Shown one piece after another: positions 1 to 7,692 of a DNA stretch of 27,318 bases. This DNA comes from a virus: the IMG/VR virus record IMGVR_UViG_3300017748_000102, positions 1 through 27,318 of that record; one strand, written 5' to 3'. The position numbers were made by a program, and so were the translations under genes. Positions within the stretch are counted from its first letter, which is position 1, and every line of letters begins with the position of its first letter. The notes below the pieces were generated by a model. That model had not been told where the DNA came from, did no database searches, and saw nothing but the letters and a program-made list of their open reading frames with translations.

Positions 1-1
1 A

Positions 2-1084
2 CCTAAAGTTAACAACAAAACTAGGGGATATATAAAAAACGTACCCACCTACAAAATTAAAACCATACAGTTTAACCCAGGTAGTCGTTACCATGTAGCT
101 AACAGGCTTAAGACTCTACGTGGCTGGAAGCCAAAACATTTCACTAACGATGGTAAGCCTAAAGTTGATGAAAAAACTCTTTCTACCCTGCCTTATCCAG
201 AGGCAAAACTTTTGGTTGAATACTACACGATTATAAAACGCTTAGGACAACTTGGTGATGGAGCGCAGGCGTGGCTTAAAGTAGAACGAAACGGTCGTAT
301 ACACGGGAGCTGCAATACAAATGGTGCAGTAACAGGCAGAGCAACACATGCTTATCCGAATGTAGCACAAGTTCCATCCTGCAGTGCGCCCTATGGGAAG
401 GAGTGTCGTGAACTGTTCACAGTACCCAGAGGCAAGAAGCTAGTAGGTGTTGATGTGTCTGGCCTAGAGCTTAGATGCTTGGCTCACTACATGGCTAAGT
501 ATGATGGTGGAGCTTATGGTGACACTGTAGTTAACGGTGATATACACACAACAAATCAAAAAGCAGCGGGTTTAGATACACGCTCTCAAGCTAAGACTTT
601 TATCTATGGTTTTCTCTATGGAGCAGGCGTAGGAAAGCTGGGTGAGATTGTAGGTAAAGGCGCTGGGCATGGTGCTAAGTTGAGAAAGAGGTTTTTAGCT
701 AAGATACCTGCACTGGCAAAGCTGATTGATGCAGTACAGAAAGCAGCAGAGAGAGGATATTTGGTAGGACTAGATGGTAGAAAATTAAACGTCAGGTCAC
801 CACATGCTGCTCTAAATGTGTTACTTCAATCAGCAGGTGCATTGATATGTAAGCAATGGATGGTTGAGTTTGACAAAGCTTTGAATGATAGGGGTTTACA
901 GGGTGCATGTAAGCAAGTTGCTTGGGTGCATGATGAAATACAATTAGAAACAGAGGAAGGTATGGCTAATGAAATCGGAGAACTCGCAGTTGACTGCATC
1001 AAACGAGCAGGAGCATACTTCAACATCAGGTGTAAACTTGACGGGGAATACAACATTGGAAACTCATGGGCTGAAACCCACTAA
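2..1084 (+). CDS. DNA polymerase, family A, T7 gp5-like (5' truncated)
   Basis: C-terminal palm/fingers part of a T7-type replicative DNA polymerase. The frame is open from the first bases of the window, so the gene starts outside it; the TTG at 212 is not the real start. The three polymerase motifs are visible: motif A as DVSGLELR near nt 455-478, motif B as KTFIYGFLYGAG near 593-628, and motif C as VHDE at 926-937. The two metal-binding Asp are in motifs A and C, and the Lys and Tyr of motif B contact the incoming dNTP. The motif B segment reads almost exactly as in T7 gp5. The exonuclease domain lies upstream, out of view. The 3' end overlaps the next ORF. Family assignment is certain; whether thioredoxin is the processivity factor, as in T7, cannot be told. 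Confidence 0.97.
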   Translation, partial: PKVNNKTRGYIKNVPTYKIKTIQFNPGSRYHVANRLKTLRGWKPKHFTNDGKPKVDEKTLSTLPYPEAKLLVEYYTIIKRLGQLGDGAQAWLKVERNGRIHGSCNTNGAVTGRATHAYPNVAQVPSCSAPYGKECRELFTVPRGKKLVGVDVSGLELRCLAHYMAKYDGGAYGDTVVNGDIHTTNQKAAGLDTRSQAKTFIYGFLYGAGVGKLGEIVGKGAGHGAKLRKRFLAKIPALAKLIDAVQKAAERGYLVGLDGRKLNVRSPHAALNVLLQSAGALICKQWMVEFDKALNDRGLQGACKQVAWVHDEIQLETEEGMANEIGELAVDCIKRAGAYFNIRCKLDGEYNIGNSWAETH

Positions 1085-1511
1085 GAAAGATAGAAAGAAG
1101 TTTGATTTAGATTTAGCTTACGGCACTATGCACGAAGATAAAGTCCTTGCTATTTTAGAAAACAAAAAAATAGAAGTAAAAACAGAAAGAGGAATGTGGA
1201 CAGAGACAGGCAATATTGCTATTGAGTTTGAATCTTACGGCAAACCTTCAGGCATCAATGCAACTGAAGCTGACTATTGGTTTCATAACTTAGCTGTTGG
1301 TGATGACGTATATTGTACGTTAATATTTGAAACAGAAAACTTAAGAAAGATAGTTAAAAAACTAGACACGCATAACATTGTAAGGGGTGGCGATAATCGA
1401 GCATCAAAAATGTATCTAGTAAACCTTTCTAAATTGTTTTCCACTGACACGTTAAAGGTTTATAAACAACTAGCCAATGAGGTGACAGATGAAAAGAACA
1501 CTATTGATTGA
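969..1511 (+). CDS. putative PD-(D/E)XK-like nuclease, conserved phage protein
   Basis: A 180-aa ORF whose conserved core runs from about residue 40 (KDRKKFDLDLAYG) to the C-terminus. It contains an ExK motif (KIEVKTE), then TGNIAIE, KPSGI and ADYWFHNL blocks. I remember this pattern from proteins of marine T7-like phages that are annotated as endonuclease-like; the ExK strand fits a PD-(D/E)XK nuclease, but a matching upstream Asp is not obvious. The ATG at 969 has a good AGAGGAAGG Shine-Dalgarno about 8 nt upstream but would make a 116-nt overlap with the polymerase. The first ~35 residues are low-complexity and look unconserved, so a later non-ATG start (for example TTG 1056) is possible. 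Between polymerase and exonuclease, a DNA-processing role such as T7 gp3-like branch resolution is plausible but unproven. Confidence 0.6.
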   Translation: MKSENSQLTASNEQEHTSTSGVNLTGNTTLETHGLKPTKKDRKKFDLDLAYGTMHEDKVLAILENKKIEVKTERGMWTETGNIAIEFESYGKPSGINATEADYWFHNLAVGDDVYCTLIFETENLRKIVKKLDTHNIVRGGDNRASKMYLVNLSKLFSTDTLKVYKQLANEVTDEKNTID

Positions 1512-2211
1512 CGGTGATATAGTAGTTTACAGATATTCAACCACTGTTGAAAGAGAAGTAAATTGGGGCGATGATGTTTGGTCGCTTTGGTCTGATGCTA
1601 AAGAAGCAAAGCAGTTAATCCTACAATACATTGAACACTTAGTAGAAATGACAGAAGCTGATGATTTAATTTTCTGTTTCAGTGACAAGGATAACTTTAG
1701 GAAAAAAATACTTCCTACCTACAAATCTAATCGTAAAGGAAAACGTAAGCCTGTTTGTTATAAAGCCGTTAAAACTTGGATTGAATCTAAATATAATAGT
1801 ATTAGTATTCCCTCTCTTGAGGGTGATGATGTTATGGGCATTCTTGCTACTAACGAAAGCATTGAAGGTGAAACTGTTATAGTATCAGAAGATAAAGATA
1901 TGAAAACAATACCTTGTTTATTGTGGAGAAGTGCAGCCCTAGAAAAGATTACAAAAGAAGATGCTGATTATTTTCATTTGTATCAAACTTTAGTTGGAGA
2001 TAATACTGACGGTTACCCAGGATTAAAAGGTGTTGGAGATAAAAGGGCTAAGGCTCTTTTGAAAAAACCTACATGGGATACTGTAGTAAATGCTTATAAA
2101 AAAGCAGGACAAACAGAGCAAGATGCTTTGGTTCAGGCTAGGGTAGCCAGAATACTCAGAGCATCAGATTATAACGAAGAAAAACAGGAAGTAATATTAT
2201 GGAATCCGTAA
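1489..2211 (+). CDS. 5'-3' exonuclease, FEN/T7 gp6-like
   Basis: A 240-aa protein of the FEN/5'-3' exonuclease family. It would degrade host DNA into nucleotides and remove RNA primers. Acidic metal ligands are visible in order: LIDGDIVVYR at residues 6-15, the FSDKDNFRK segment with its basic DNA-contacting helix, EGDDVMG near residue 110, SEDKDM near 133, and GDNTDGYPGLKGVGDKRA near 170-187, which is the GD plus helix-3-turn-helix signature. Size is lower than T7 gp6 (about 300 aa) but the catalytic core is complete. The start at 1489 overlaps the previous gene by 23 nt and the next start is inside its last codons, so translation is probably coupled. Confidence 0.93.
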   Translation: MKRTLLIDGDIVVYRYSTTVEREVNWGDDVWSLWSDAKEAKQLILQYIEHLVEMTEADDLIFCFSDKDNFRKKILPTYKSNRKGKRKPVCYKAVKTWIESKYNSISIPSLEGDDVMGILATNESIEGETVIVSEDKDMKTIPCLLWRSAALEKITKEDADYFHLYQTLVGDNTDGYPGLKGVGDKRAKALLKKPTWDTVVNAYKKAGQTEQDALVQARVARILRASDYNEEKQEVILWNP

Positions 2212-2627
2212 AAGAAACTACTAAGCTACAAAATTTTTATAATCAAAGCAAGAGTTGGATAGAAGGTGTAAATGCGTCAAAAGCGCCCTCTAAAAAATGG
2301 AAAGACTCTAAAACGAAAAGTAACTTAAATACTTATCAACCTATTGTTTCTTTTAAGCTTCCAGTAAACCCTGAAGAACGTAAGGATATACCTATCTACA
2401 CAGGTTTTATTAACTACTTTCCTAGAGCTATAGCAGAAGTATCTAAAGTTTCTTTGTCTGGCGGGCTTCAGCATGGGCAAACAAAAGATACGCTTCACTG
2501 GGATAGAGAAAAATCTGGTGATGAACTAGACGCAATGATGCGACATATAATAGATAAGGATTGGGCGCAAGTAGCTTGGAGAGCATTAGCTAACTTGGAA
2601 AAACATTTAGAAAAAAAGGAGTTGTAA
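2199..2627 (+). CDS. dATP/dGTP diphosphohydrolase N-terminal-like (DUF5664-type) protein
   Basis: A 142-aa protein. Residues ~66-138 read like the phage dATP/dGTP diphosphohydrolase N-terminal family. A hydrophobic helix (RAIAEVSKVSLSGGLQHG) with the family's Gly-rich/H-G turn is followed by a DTLHWDR segment, then DELDAMMRH with the conserved Arg-His, and a final VAWRALANLE helix. The first ~50 residues are Lys/Ser-rich linker. A related dGTP/dATP-cleaving enzyme shapes the nucleotide pool in phages with 2-aminoadenine DNA, but no purZ-like gene is seen here. It sits directly before ribonucleotide reductase (ATG of the latter at its stop), which supports a nucleotide-pool role. The assignment is from remembered family patterns only; it could be a non-catalytic relative. 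Confidence 0.5.
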   Translation: MESVKETTKLQNFYNQSKSWIEGVNASKAPSKKWKDSKTKSNLNTYQPIVSFKLPVNPEERKDIPIYTGFINYFPRAIAEVSKVSLSGGLQHGQTKDTLHWDREKSGDELDAMMRHIIDKDWAQVAWRALANLEKHLEKKEL

Positions 2628-4504
2628 TGGAACAGTACCAAGAATTTATACACAAAAGCCGCTATGCTCGTTGGCTACCTGAAAAATTAAGAAGAGAAAC
2701 TTGGGAAGAAACCGTACAACGCTATGTAGATTTTTGGCTAAATAGAAAACAGATTACAAAAAAAGAAAGCAAAAAGTTATTTACTGCTATACACAACATG
2801 GATGTAATGCCTAGTATGCGGTGTTTGATGACAGCAGGACAAGCACTAGATAAAGATAACGTGGCTGGTTTTAATTGCAGCTATCTTCACATTGATTCTC
2901 CCCGCAGTTTTGATGAACTTATGTATGTATTAATGTGTGGCACAGGCGTAGGATTTTCAGTGGAACGTAATTTTATAAATAAACTTCCCATAGTAGCTGA
3001 GTCTTTTCACCCAACAGATACAGTAATTGTTGTGTCTGACTCTAAGATAGGCTGGGCATCAGCTTTTCGTGAGCTTATAGCCATGCTTTACGCAGGTAAA
3101 ATTCCTAAATGGGATACCACTAAAGTTAGAGCAGCAGGTGAAAGGCTTAAAACATTTGGCGGTAGGGCATCAGGACCACAACCTTTAATTGATTTATTTA
3201 CTTTCTGTGTTGAAGTCTTTAAAAAAGCAGAGGGCCGTAGGCTAACCAGCATCGAGTGCCATGATATTGTGTGTAAGATTGCTGAGGTGGTAGTAGTAGG
3301 TGGCGTTAGACGTTCAGCCTTAATTAGCTTGTCTAACTTATCTGACCCTCGCATGGCTAAGGCTAAGTCTGGTGACTGGTGGAGAAATGAAGGACAACGT
3401 GCTTTGGCTAACAACTCTGTGGCTTACACTGAGAAGCCTGACTTTGAGTCATTCCTATCTGAGATGCACACCATGTATGATAGTAAGGCAGGTGAGCGCG
3501 GTATCTTCAGCCGTGTAGCTGCACAAAAATTAGCCAAGAGAAATGGAAGGCGTGACCATGAGCGTGACTTTGGAACTAACCCATGTTCTGAAATTATTTT
3601 ACGAAGCAATCAATTCTGCAATCTATCTGAAATAGTTGTACGTCCCGAAGACACACTGGATACTTTAAAAGAAAAATGTGAAGTAGCAAGTATCATAGGA
3701 ACTTTACAGGCCACCCTTACTGACTTTCGTTACTTAAGAAATATATGGAAGAAAAACACAGAAGAAGAAGCGTTACTAGGTGTAAGCCTTACAGGTATAT
3801 GTGACCATTGGTTACTTGGTAACGATTCGCCTGATTTAGATAAATGGTTAGAGGAAATGAAAGATGTGGCTGTTAATACTAATAAGAAATGGGCTTATAA
3901 ACTTGGCATTAGCCAGTCAACAGCAATTACATGTGTTAAGCCAAGCGGGACTGTTTCGCAACTTGTTGATAGTGCTTCTGGTATTCATCCTCGTTTTTCA
4001 AATTATTACATCCGAAGAGTGCGCTCGGATAAAAAAGACCCCCTTGCTAAATATATGTCAGCAACGGGTTTCCCTGTTGAACAAGACGTAATGAATGAAT
4101 CAAGTTTAGTTTTTAGCTTTCCTATAAAATCACCTAAAGACAGTATTAAAGTTAATGATATCAACGCATTACAACAACTTAGATTATGGAAAAAATACCA
4201 AGACCATTGGTGTGAACATAAACCAAGCATTACTGTCTATTATACGGACGATGAATTTTTTGAGGTATGCCAATGGTTATGGACTAACTTTGATATGGTT
4301 AGTGGTATTAGTTTACTTCCTTATAGTGACCACGTATATCAACAAGCACCTTATGAAAACATTAATGAAGAAAAATTTAATGAGTTAAAAGAGGCAATGC
4401 CTACCGATATAAACTGGAAGGACCTAAATAATTTTGAACAAGAAGACAATACAACAGGTTCTCAGGAGTTAGCTTGTGTGGGCGGTGCATGTGAAGTTGT
4501 ATAA
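2627..4504 (+). CDS. nrdJ: ribonucleotide reductase, class II (adenosylcobalamin-dependent), monomeric
   Basis: Converts ribonucleotides to deoxyribonucleotides using adenosylcobalamin to form the radical. The 625-aa protein shows the hallmark residues of the Lactobacillus leichmannii-type monomeric enzyme. Cys84 (FNCSYL) and Cys331 (FCNLSE) fit the active-site disulfide pair, and NPCSE at 318-322 gives the thiyl-radical Cys320 and Glu322. The C320-C331 spacing of 11 equals C408-C419 in that enzyme. The C-terminal CVGGAC (617-622) matches its redox-shuttle pair, also five residues apart. CGTGVGF near 104-110 and the CVKPSGTVSQL phosphate-binding loop are also present. There is no class I small subunit or class III activase nearby. 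It is somewhat shorter than the 739-aa bacterial enzyme. The start is translationally coupled to the preceding stop. Confidence 0.95.
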   Translation: MEQYQEFIHKSRYARWLPEKLRRETWEETVQRYVDFWLNRKQITKKESKKLFTAIHNMDVMPSMRCLMTAGQALDKDNVAGFNCSYLHIDSPRSFDELMYVLMCGTGVGFSVERNFINKLPIVAESFHPTDTVIVVSDSKIGWASAFRELIAMLYAGKIPKWDTTKVRAAGERLKTFGGRASGPQPLIDLFTFCVEVFKKAEGRRLTSIECHDIVCKIAEVVVVGGVRRSALISLSNLSDPRMAKAKSGDWWRNEGQRALANNSVAYTEKPDFESFLSEMHTMYDSKAGERGIFSRVAAQKLAKRNGRRDHERDFGTNPCSEIILRSNQFCNLSEIVVRPEDTLDTLKEKCEVASIIGTLQATLTDFRYLRNIWKKNTEEEALLGVSLTGICDHWLLGNDSPDLDKWLEEMKDVAVNTNKKWAYKLGISQSTAITCVKPSGTVSQLVDSASGIHPRFSNYYIRRVRSDKKDPLAKYMSATGFPVEQDVMNESSLVFSFPIKSPKDSIKVNDINALQQLRLWKKYQDHWCEHKPSITVYYTDDEFFEVCQWLWTNFDMVSGISLLPYSDHVYQQAPYENINEEKFNELKEAMPTDINWKDLNNFEQEDNTTGSQELACVGGACEVV

Positions 4505-4509
4505 AATAT

Positions 4510-4532
4510 TAATACCCACCATATAAGAGGAC
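4510..4532 (+). promoter_or_regulatory. T7-like phage RNA polymerase promoter opening the virion genes
   Basis: TAATAC, then CCACCATATAA, then GAGGAC. The layout (6 + 11 + 6 nt) is the same as the T7 promoter, with an identical TAATAC upstream box. The first 19 nt from the preceding T (TTAATACCCACCATATAAG) recur exactly at 26108-26126. By analogy transcription would start at G4527, leaving a 10-nt leader in which GAGG doubles as the ribosome binding site for the ATG at 4537. It lies exactly at the switch from replication to structural genes, in a non-coding gap. Confidence 0.75.
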
Positions 4533-4536
4533 TATT

Positions 4537-4737
4537 ATGTCTAAGAACAAACAAATAGAAAGCTTACCCGTTAATGTTATGCAACTTATCGAAAGTCTTG
4601 ACTTGGTTTTTCCAGAACAGTCTGCTATTTTGCAGTGGACCGATAGAGAAGTTTGGTTTAAAGCTGGTCAAAGGTCAGTTGTGCGTTGGTTATTAGAGTT
4701 AAAAAGACGGGAAGAAGACCCTAACTCAGAGGATTAA
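4537..4737 (+). CDS. small protein of unknown function
   Basis: A 66-aa acidic/basic mixed protein with no family that I recognise. It is predicted mostly helical (PVNVMQLIESLDLVF, then a Trp-containing segment and VVRWLLELKRREED). It is the first gene after the promoter at 4510 and has the sequence GAGG six bases before its ATG. It ends five bases before the gp7.3-like gene. Position before the connector genes matches the T7 gp6.7/gp7 area, where small virion or host-range proteins lie, but no similarity is visible. It is a credible gene because of its start signals and the lack of a gap on either side. Confidence 0.75.
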   Translation: MSKNKQIESLPVNVMQLIESLDLVFPEQSAILQWTDREVWFKAGQRSVVRWLLELKRREEDPNSED

Positions 4738-4741
4738 TAAA

Positions 4742-5059
4742 ATGTGTGGACCAACACTACAAGCTGCTTTAATTATGGCAGGAACAACCGCAGCATCTGC
4801 GGGCTATCAAGCAAGCCAAAATAGAAAAGCAGAGCGAAGAGCTAGAATGGAGCGAGAAGAAGCGCGTAAAAGCGAGGCTGCTCAACTGAACGCTCAAAAA
4901 GGAAACCAGTTAAACGAGGCTTCACCTTTATTAATTAAAAGTGCTGGTCAATCCGCTAACAGGGGATTAGACAAACTTAAAGTATCTGGAAGAACCCCTA
5001 GTGGTTATAGCTCTTTAGGAATGGGTGGTAACAGCAACACTGGACTAAACATCGCATAG
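4742..5059 (+). CDS. T7 gp7.3-like tail assembly / host-range virion protein
   Basis: A 105-aa protein immediately upstream of the portal gene, the place of T7 gene 7.3. The N-terminus (MCGPTLQAALIMAG) is hydrophobic and Ala-rich; residues 25-50 are a charged Arg/Glu helix. The C-terminus ends in a Gly/Ser/Asn tail with GLNIA, resembling the Gly-rich GGGINI end of T7 gp7.3. It is 105 aa against 99 aa in T7. The MC start and Ala-rich beginning also recall gp14-type internal virion proteins, so distant kinship there is an alternative. AGAGGAT at the end of the preceding gene acts as its ribosome binding site. Confidence 0.55.
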   Translation: MCGPTLQAALIMAGTTAASAGYQASQNRKAERRARMEREEARKSEAAQLNAQKGNQLNEASPLLIKSAGQSANRGLDKLKVSGRTPSGYSSLGMGGNSNTGLNIA

Positions 5060-5069
5060 GATATAAGTT

Positions 5070-6614
5070 ATGTTAGAAGAAACTTCCTGCGCCAATCGTT
5101 ACAATAAACTTGCAGCTGACAGGGAGATTTATCTTGATAGAGCTAGAGAGTGTGCTGAATTAACACTGCCAGCTTTGATAACTCCTGAAGGGTTTAGTGC
5201 ATCCACTGATTTGTATCAGCCTTTTCAAAGCATTGGAGCTAGGGGTGTAAATAATTTAGCCTCTAAACTAATGTTATTATTACTGCCACCTAATTCACCT
5301 TTCTTTCGTCTTGCAATGGACACTAAAACTAAGCAAGAACTAGATGGCGACGGACAGCTTAGAGCTGAAATAGAACAGGGATTAGCGGGCATTGAGCGTG
5401 AGGTAATGGGCGAAATAGAAAGCCGAGCTTTGCGTGTTAATGTTTTTGAAGCATTAAAACACCTTATAGTTAGTGGTAATGTGTTAATACATCTACCAAA
5501 AAAAGGTGGCTTACGTGTATATCCTATGTCTAGTTTCGTTATAAAACGTGACCCTTCAGGTGCTTTGCTTGAAGCAATAGTTGAAGAGTCTGTATCACCT
5601 AAAGCATTGCCAGAAGGCATTGACAGTATTGATTATACAAGTGATAAAGATTTAAAAGTTTACACAAAAATTTATAGAGAGAACTCTGATTTTTATAGTG
5701 TCTACCAAGAAGTTGAGGGACAGATAATCCCAGGCTCTGAGGGGCGTTACAAAAAAGACTTAATACCTTGGATAGCACTAAGAATGGTACACCTTGACGG
5801 TGAAGACTATGGTCGCTCTTTCGTGGAAGAGTATCTTGGAGACTTAAAATCCCTTGAGGGATTGATGGAAGCATTAGTTAGCTCCGCAGCTGCTAGTGCT
5901 AAGTTGGTATTTATGGTGCGCCCTAATGCCAGCGTCCGAAGAACTGACCTAGCTAAATCACAAAACGGTGATGTCATCTTAGGTGACCCTAATGATGTCA
6001 AAGTTCTACAAACAGAAAAGTATCCTGATATGCGAGTTGTACTAGAAACCGTGCAGCGCATTGAAGATAGACTTTCTTATGCGTTTCTTTTAAACACAGC
6101 AATTCAGCGCAATGCTGATAGAGTCACTGCTGAAGAGATACGTTTTATGGCTCAAGAATTAGAAGCTGCCCTTGGTGGTGTCTATTCAATACTGAGTCAA
6201 GAAATGCAGCTACCTATAGTCAATATATTGATGAATAGAATGTCTGCTAGTAAGAAGATTCCTAAGCTGCCAAAAGGCACTGTTACGCCAGTGATTGTTA
6301 CAGGTGTAGAAGCTTTAGGCCGTGGGAATGATTTAAATAAACTACGCACTTATATCCAAGACCTAGTACAATTAGCTCAGGCAAACCCTGAGACATTGCA
6401 GCGTATTGATTTCGGTGACCTTGTTGCACGACTCGCGACAGGACATGGTATTGATACAGTAGGTCTGATTAAGACTGAACAACAACTACAATCTGAGATG
6501 CAAGCACAGCAAGAAGCTCAACAGCAACAGATGGTGCAAGAAGCACTTAAAGACTCTGCCCCTGGAGCTATTAGAGAAGCTGTAAAAGCTAATCAGTCAC
6601 AACAGGTACAATAA
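5070..6614 (+). CDS. portal protein (head-tail connector, T7 gp8-like)
   Basis: Forms the dodecameric ring at the capsid vertex through which DNA is packaged and ejected. At 514 aa it is close to T7 gp8 (536). The N-terminal block (RYNKLAADREIYLDRARECAELTLP at residues ~9-33, followed by LYQPFQSIGARGVNNLASKLMLLLLPP) is the typical podophage connector opening. Central RDPSGALLEAIVEE and WIALRMVHLDGEDYGRS segments are also typical. The C-terminal ~35 residues are a Gln-rich helix (QQEAQQQQMVQ) that would line the barrel/crown. It lies between the gp7.3-like gene and scaffold, as in T7. Confidence 0.96.
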   Translation: MLEETSCANRYNKLAADREIYLDRARECAELTLPALITPEGFSASTDLYQPFQSIGARGVNNLASKLMLLLLPPNSPFFRLAMDTKTKQELDGDGQLRAEIEQGLAGIEREVMGEIESRALRVNVFEALKHLIVSGNVLIHLPKKGGLRVYPMSSFVIKRDPSGALLEAIVEESVSPKALPEGIDSIDYTSDKDLKVYTKIYRENSDFYSVYQEVEGQIIPGSEGRYKKDLIPWIALRMVHLDGEDYGRSFVEEYLGDLKSLEGLMEALVSSAAASAKLVFMVRPNASVRRTDLAKSQNGDVILGDPNDVKVLQTEKYPDMRVVLETVQRIEDRLSYAFLLNTAIQRNADRVTAEEIRFMAQELEAALGGVYSILSQEMQLPIVNILMNRMSASKKIPKLPKGTVTPVIVTGVEALGRGNDLNKLRTYIQDLVQLAQANPETLQRIDFGDLVARLATGHGIDTVGLIKTEQQLQSEMQAQQEAQQQQMVQEALKDSAPGAIREAVKANQSQQVQ

Positions 6615-6617
6615 ATA

Positions 6618-6782
6618 ATGGCAAAAAAACCCAATATGACTTTGAAAAAAGATAACCCAAAGGTTACTTCAGTTAAGAAAAAATCTACAACTGAATACCC
6701 TTCGTGGCCTGGAGTTCAAACAGCTGAATTAGGTGTTAAGTATATTAACTCTAAAGGCAATATTATTCAGCGGGGTAAATAA
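6618..6782 (+). CDS. small basic protein between portal and scaffold, unknown function
   Basis: A 54-aa ORF starting with ATG at 6618 three bases after the portal stop and ending three bases before the scaffold ATG. It exactly fills the gap and keeps the operon spacing. The first ~24 residues are Lys-rich (MAKKPNMTLKKDNPKVTSVK); the rest is a short Tyr/Trp/Gly segment (EYPSWPGVQ ... YINSKGNIIQRGK) that may fold as a small beta unit. T7 has no gene here. I recognise no family; a minor head protein or DNA-binding peptide is possible. Support comes from spacing and lack of a competing frame. Confidence 0.65.
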   Translation: MAKKPNMTLKKDNPKVTSVKKKSTTEYPSWPGVQTAELGVKYINSKGNIIQRGK

Positions 6783-6785
6783 CCA

Positions 6786-7511
6786 ATGGTTGAACAAGTA
6801 CAGGTAGAAGGAAATGTCACAGGTAGTGAAGCACCAACTGAAGAAGCTACAGAAAATCGCCCTGAATGGTTACCAGAAAAGTTTAAGTCTCCTGAAGACC
6901 TTGCTAAAGGCTATAGTGAATTGGAAAAACAATTTACTCAGTCAAGGCAAGAGGCATCTGCAACTAAAGAAGAGACAGCTGAAGAAGAAACTAATTCTGA
7001 TGCTAGAGAAACTGTAGAAAAGGCAGGCTTAGATTTTGATTCTATGCAACAAGAGTTTGCTGAAAAAGGTAACTTATCAGCAGAAACTTACAGTGAATTA
7101 GAATCTAAAGGTATACCAAAAGAAATGGTGGATGCTTATGTAGAAGGTCAACAGGCCAAAGCTGACGCTTACACCAATGAACTATATGAGTTTGCTGGCG
7201 GTGAAGAGCCTTATAAAGAAATGTCTCAATGGGCTTCTGAAAATTTAACCAACTCAGAGATTGATGCTTTTAATGATTCAATCAGTTCTGGTAACCAATC
7301 TCAGGCAAGACTAGCTATTGATGGAATAATAAGTCGCTATAGAGCTAATGGTGGTGCAGAGCCTACACTTGTAGGTGGCAAAGCCTCTTCCTCTGTAGAT
7401 ATTTATAATAGTTGGGCGCAAGTTACCAAAGATATGGCAACACCTGATTATAAGAAAGACCCTGCTTTTAGGGATGCTGTCCAAAAGAAGCTCTCAAGAA
7501 GCAACATTTAA
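6786..7511 (+). CDS. capsid scaffolding (assembly) protein, T7 gp9-like
   Basis: A 241-aa acidic, highly helical protein between portal and major capsid protein. The N-terminus has the podophage scaffold signature: a Glu/Thr-rich leader, then RPEWLPEKFKSPEDLAKGYSELEKQF near residues 24-49. The middle is a long charged helix with many Glu and Ala. The C-terminus (KDPAFRDAVQKKLSRSNI) is basic and amphipathic, as in scaffolds that contact the coat protein. It should direct procapsid assembly and leave before maturation. T7 gp9 is longer (307 aa). A 16-nt inverted repeat begins right after its stop. Confidence 0.92.
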   Translation: MVEQVQVEGNVTGSEAPTEEATENRPEWLPEKFKSPEDLAKGYSELEKQFTQSRQEASATKEETAEEETNSDARETVEKAGLDFDSMQQEFAEKGNLSAETYSELESKGIPKEMVDAYVEGQQAKADAYTNELYEFAGGEEPYKEMSQWASENLTNSEIDAFNDSISSGNQSQARLAIDGIISRYRANGGAEPTLVGGKASSSVDIYNSWAQVTKDMATPDYKKDPAFRDAVQKKLSRSNI

Positions 7512-7512
7512 C

Positions 7513-7528
7513 CAGCCTATCTAGGCTG
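7513..7528 (+). other. inverted repeat (hairpin) after the scaffold gene
   Basis: CAGCCTA, TC, TAGGCTG: seven complementary bases around a two-base centre, realistically a 6-bp stem with an ATCT loop, starting two bases after the scaffold stop. It is followed only by TTAAC, not a T-run, so it is a weak terminator at best. An RNA 3'-end protector or a processing signal is equally possible. Confidence 0.5.
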
Positions 7529-7560
7529 TTAACAAAATTCTATTATCCCCAAAAAAACAG

Positions 7561-7640
7561 TAAGGCTCTCTGAGGAGAACACCCCTACCAATAAAGTAAG
7601 GCTCTCTGGAGGAGAACACCCCTACCAATAAAGTAAGGAT
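7561..7640 (+). repeat. 36/37-nt tandem direct repeat upstream of the capsid gene
   Basis: Two adjacent copies (7561-7596 and 7597-7633) of a unit beginning TAAGGCTCTCTG and ending CCCCTACCAATAAAG, differing by one extra G in copy 2. TAAGG at 7634 begins a third copy. Each copy can form a small CTCT/GGAG stem. They occupy the scaffold-capsid intergenic region (7512-7692), where T7 has promoter phi-10. The ACCnATAAAG part is loosely like the phage promoter at 4510 but lacks TAATAC. Function unknown. Confidence 0.85.
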
Positions 7641-7692
7641 TAGCGAATTAAAATAAACTTAATTTACTAAATCAAACTAAAGGAATATCATA

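Noticed and set aside
212-214. TTG as start of the DNA polymerase gene
   Set aside because: The same frame is open upstream to the first bases of the window and reads as polymerase sequence, so the gene is simply truncated.
3088-3414. 108-aa minus-strand open frame within the ribonucleotide reductase gene
   Set aside because: Shadow of a well-supported gene with conserved catalytic motifs; no start signals or recognisable product.
7561-7640. CRISPR-like array
   Set aside because: The two units are directly adjacent with no unique spacers and there are only two copies; it is a plain tandem repeat.
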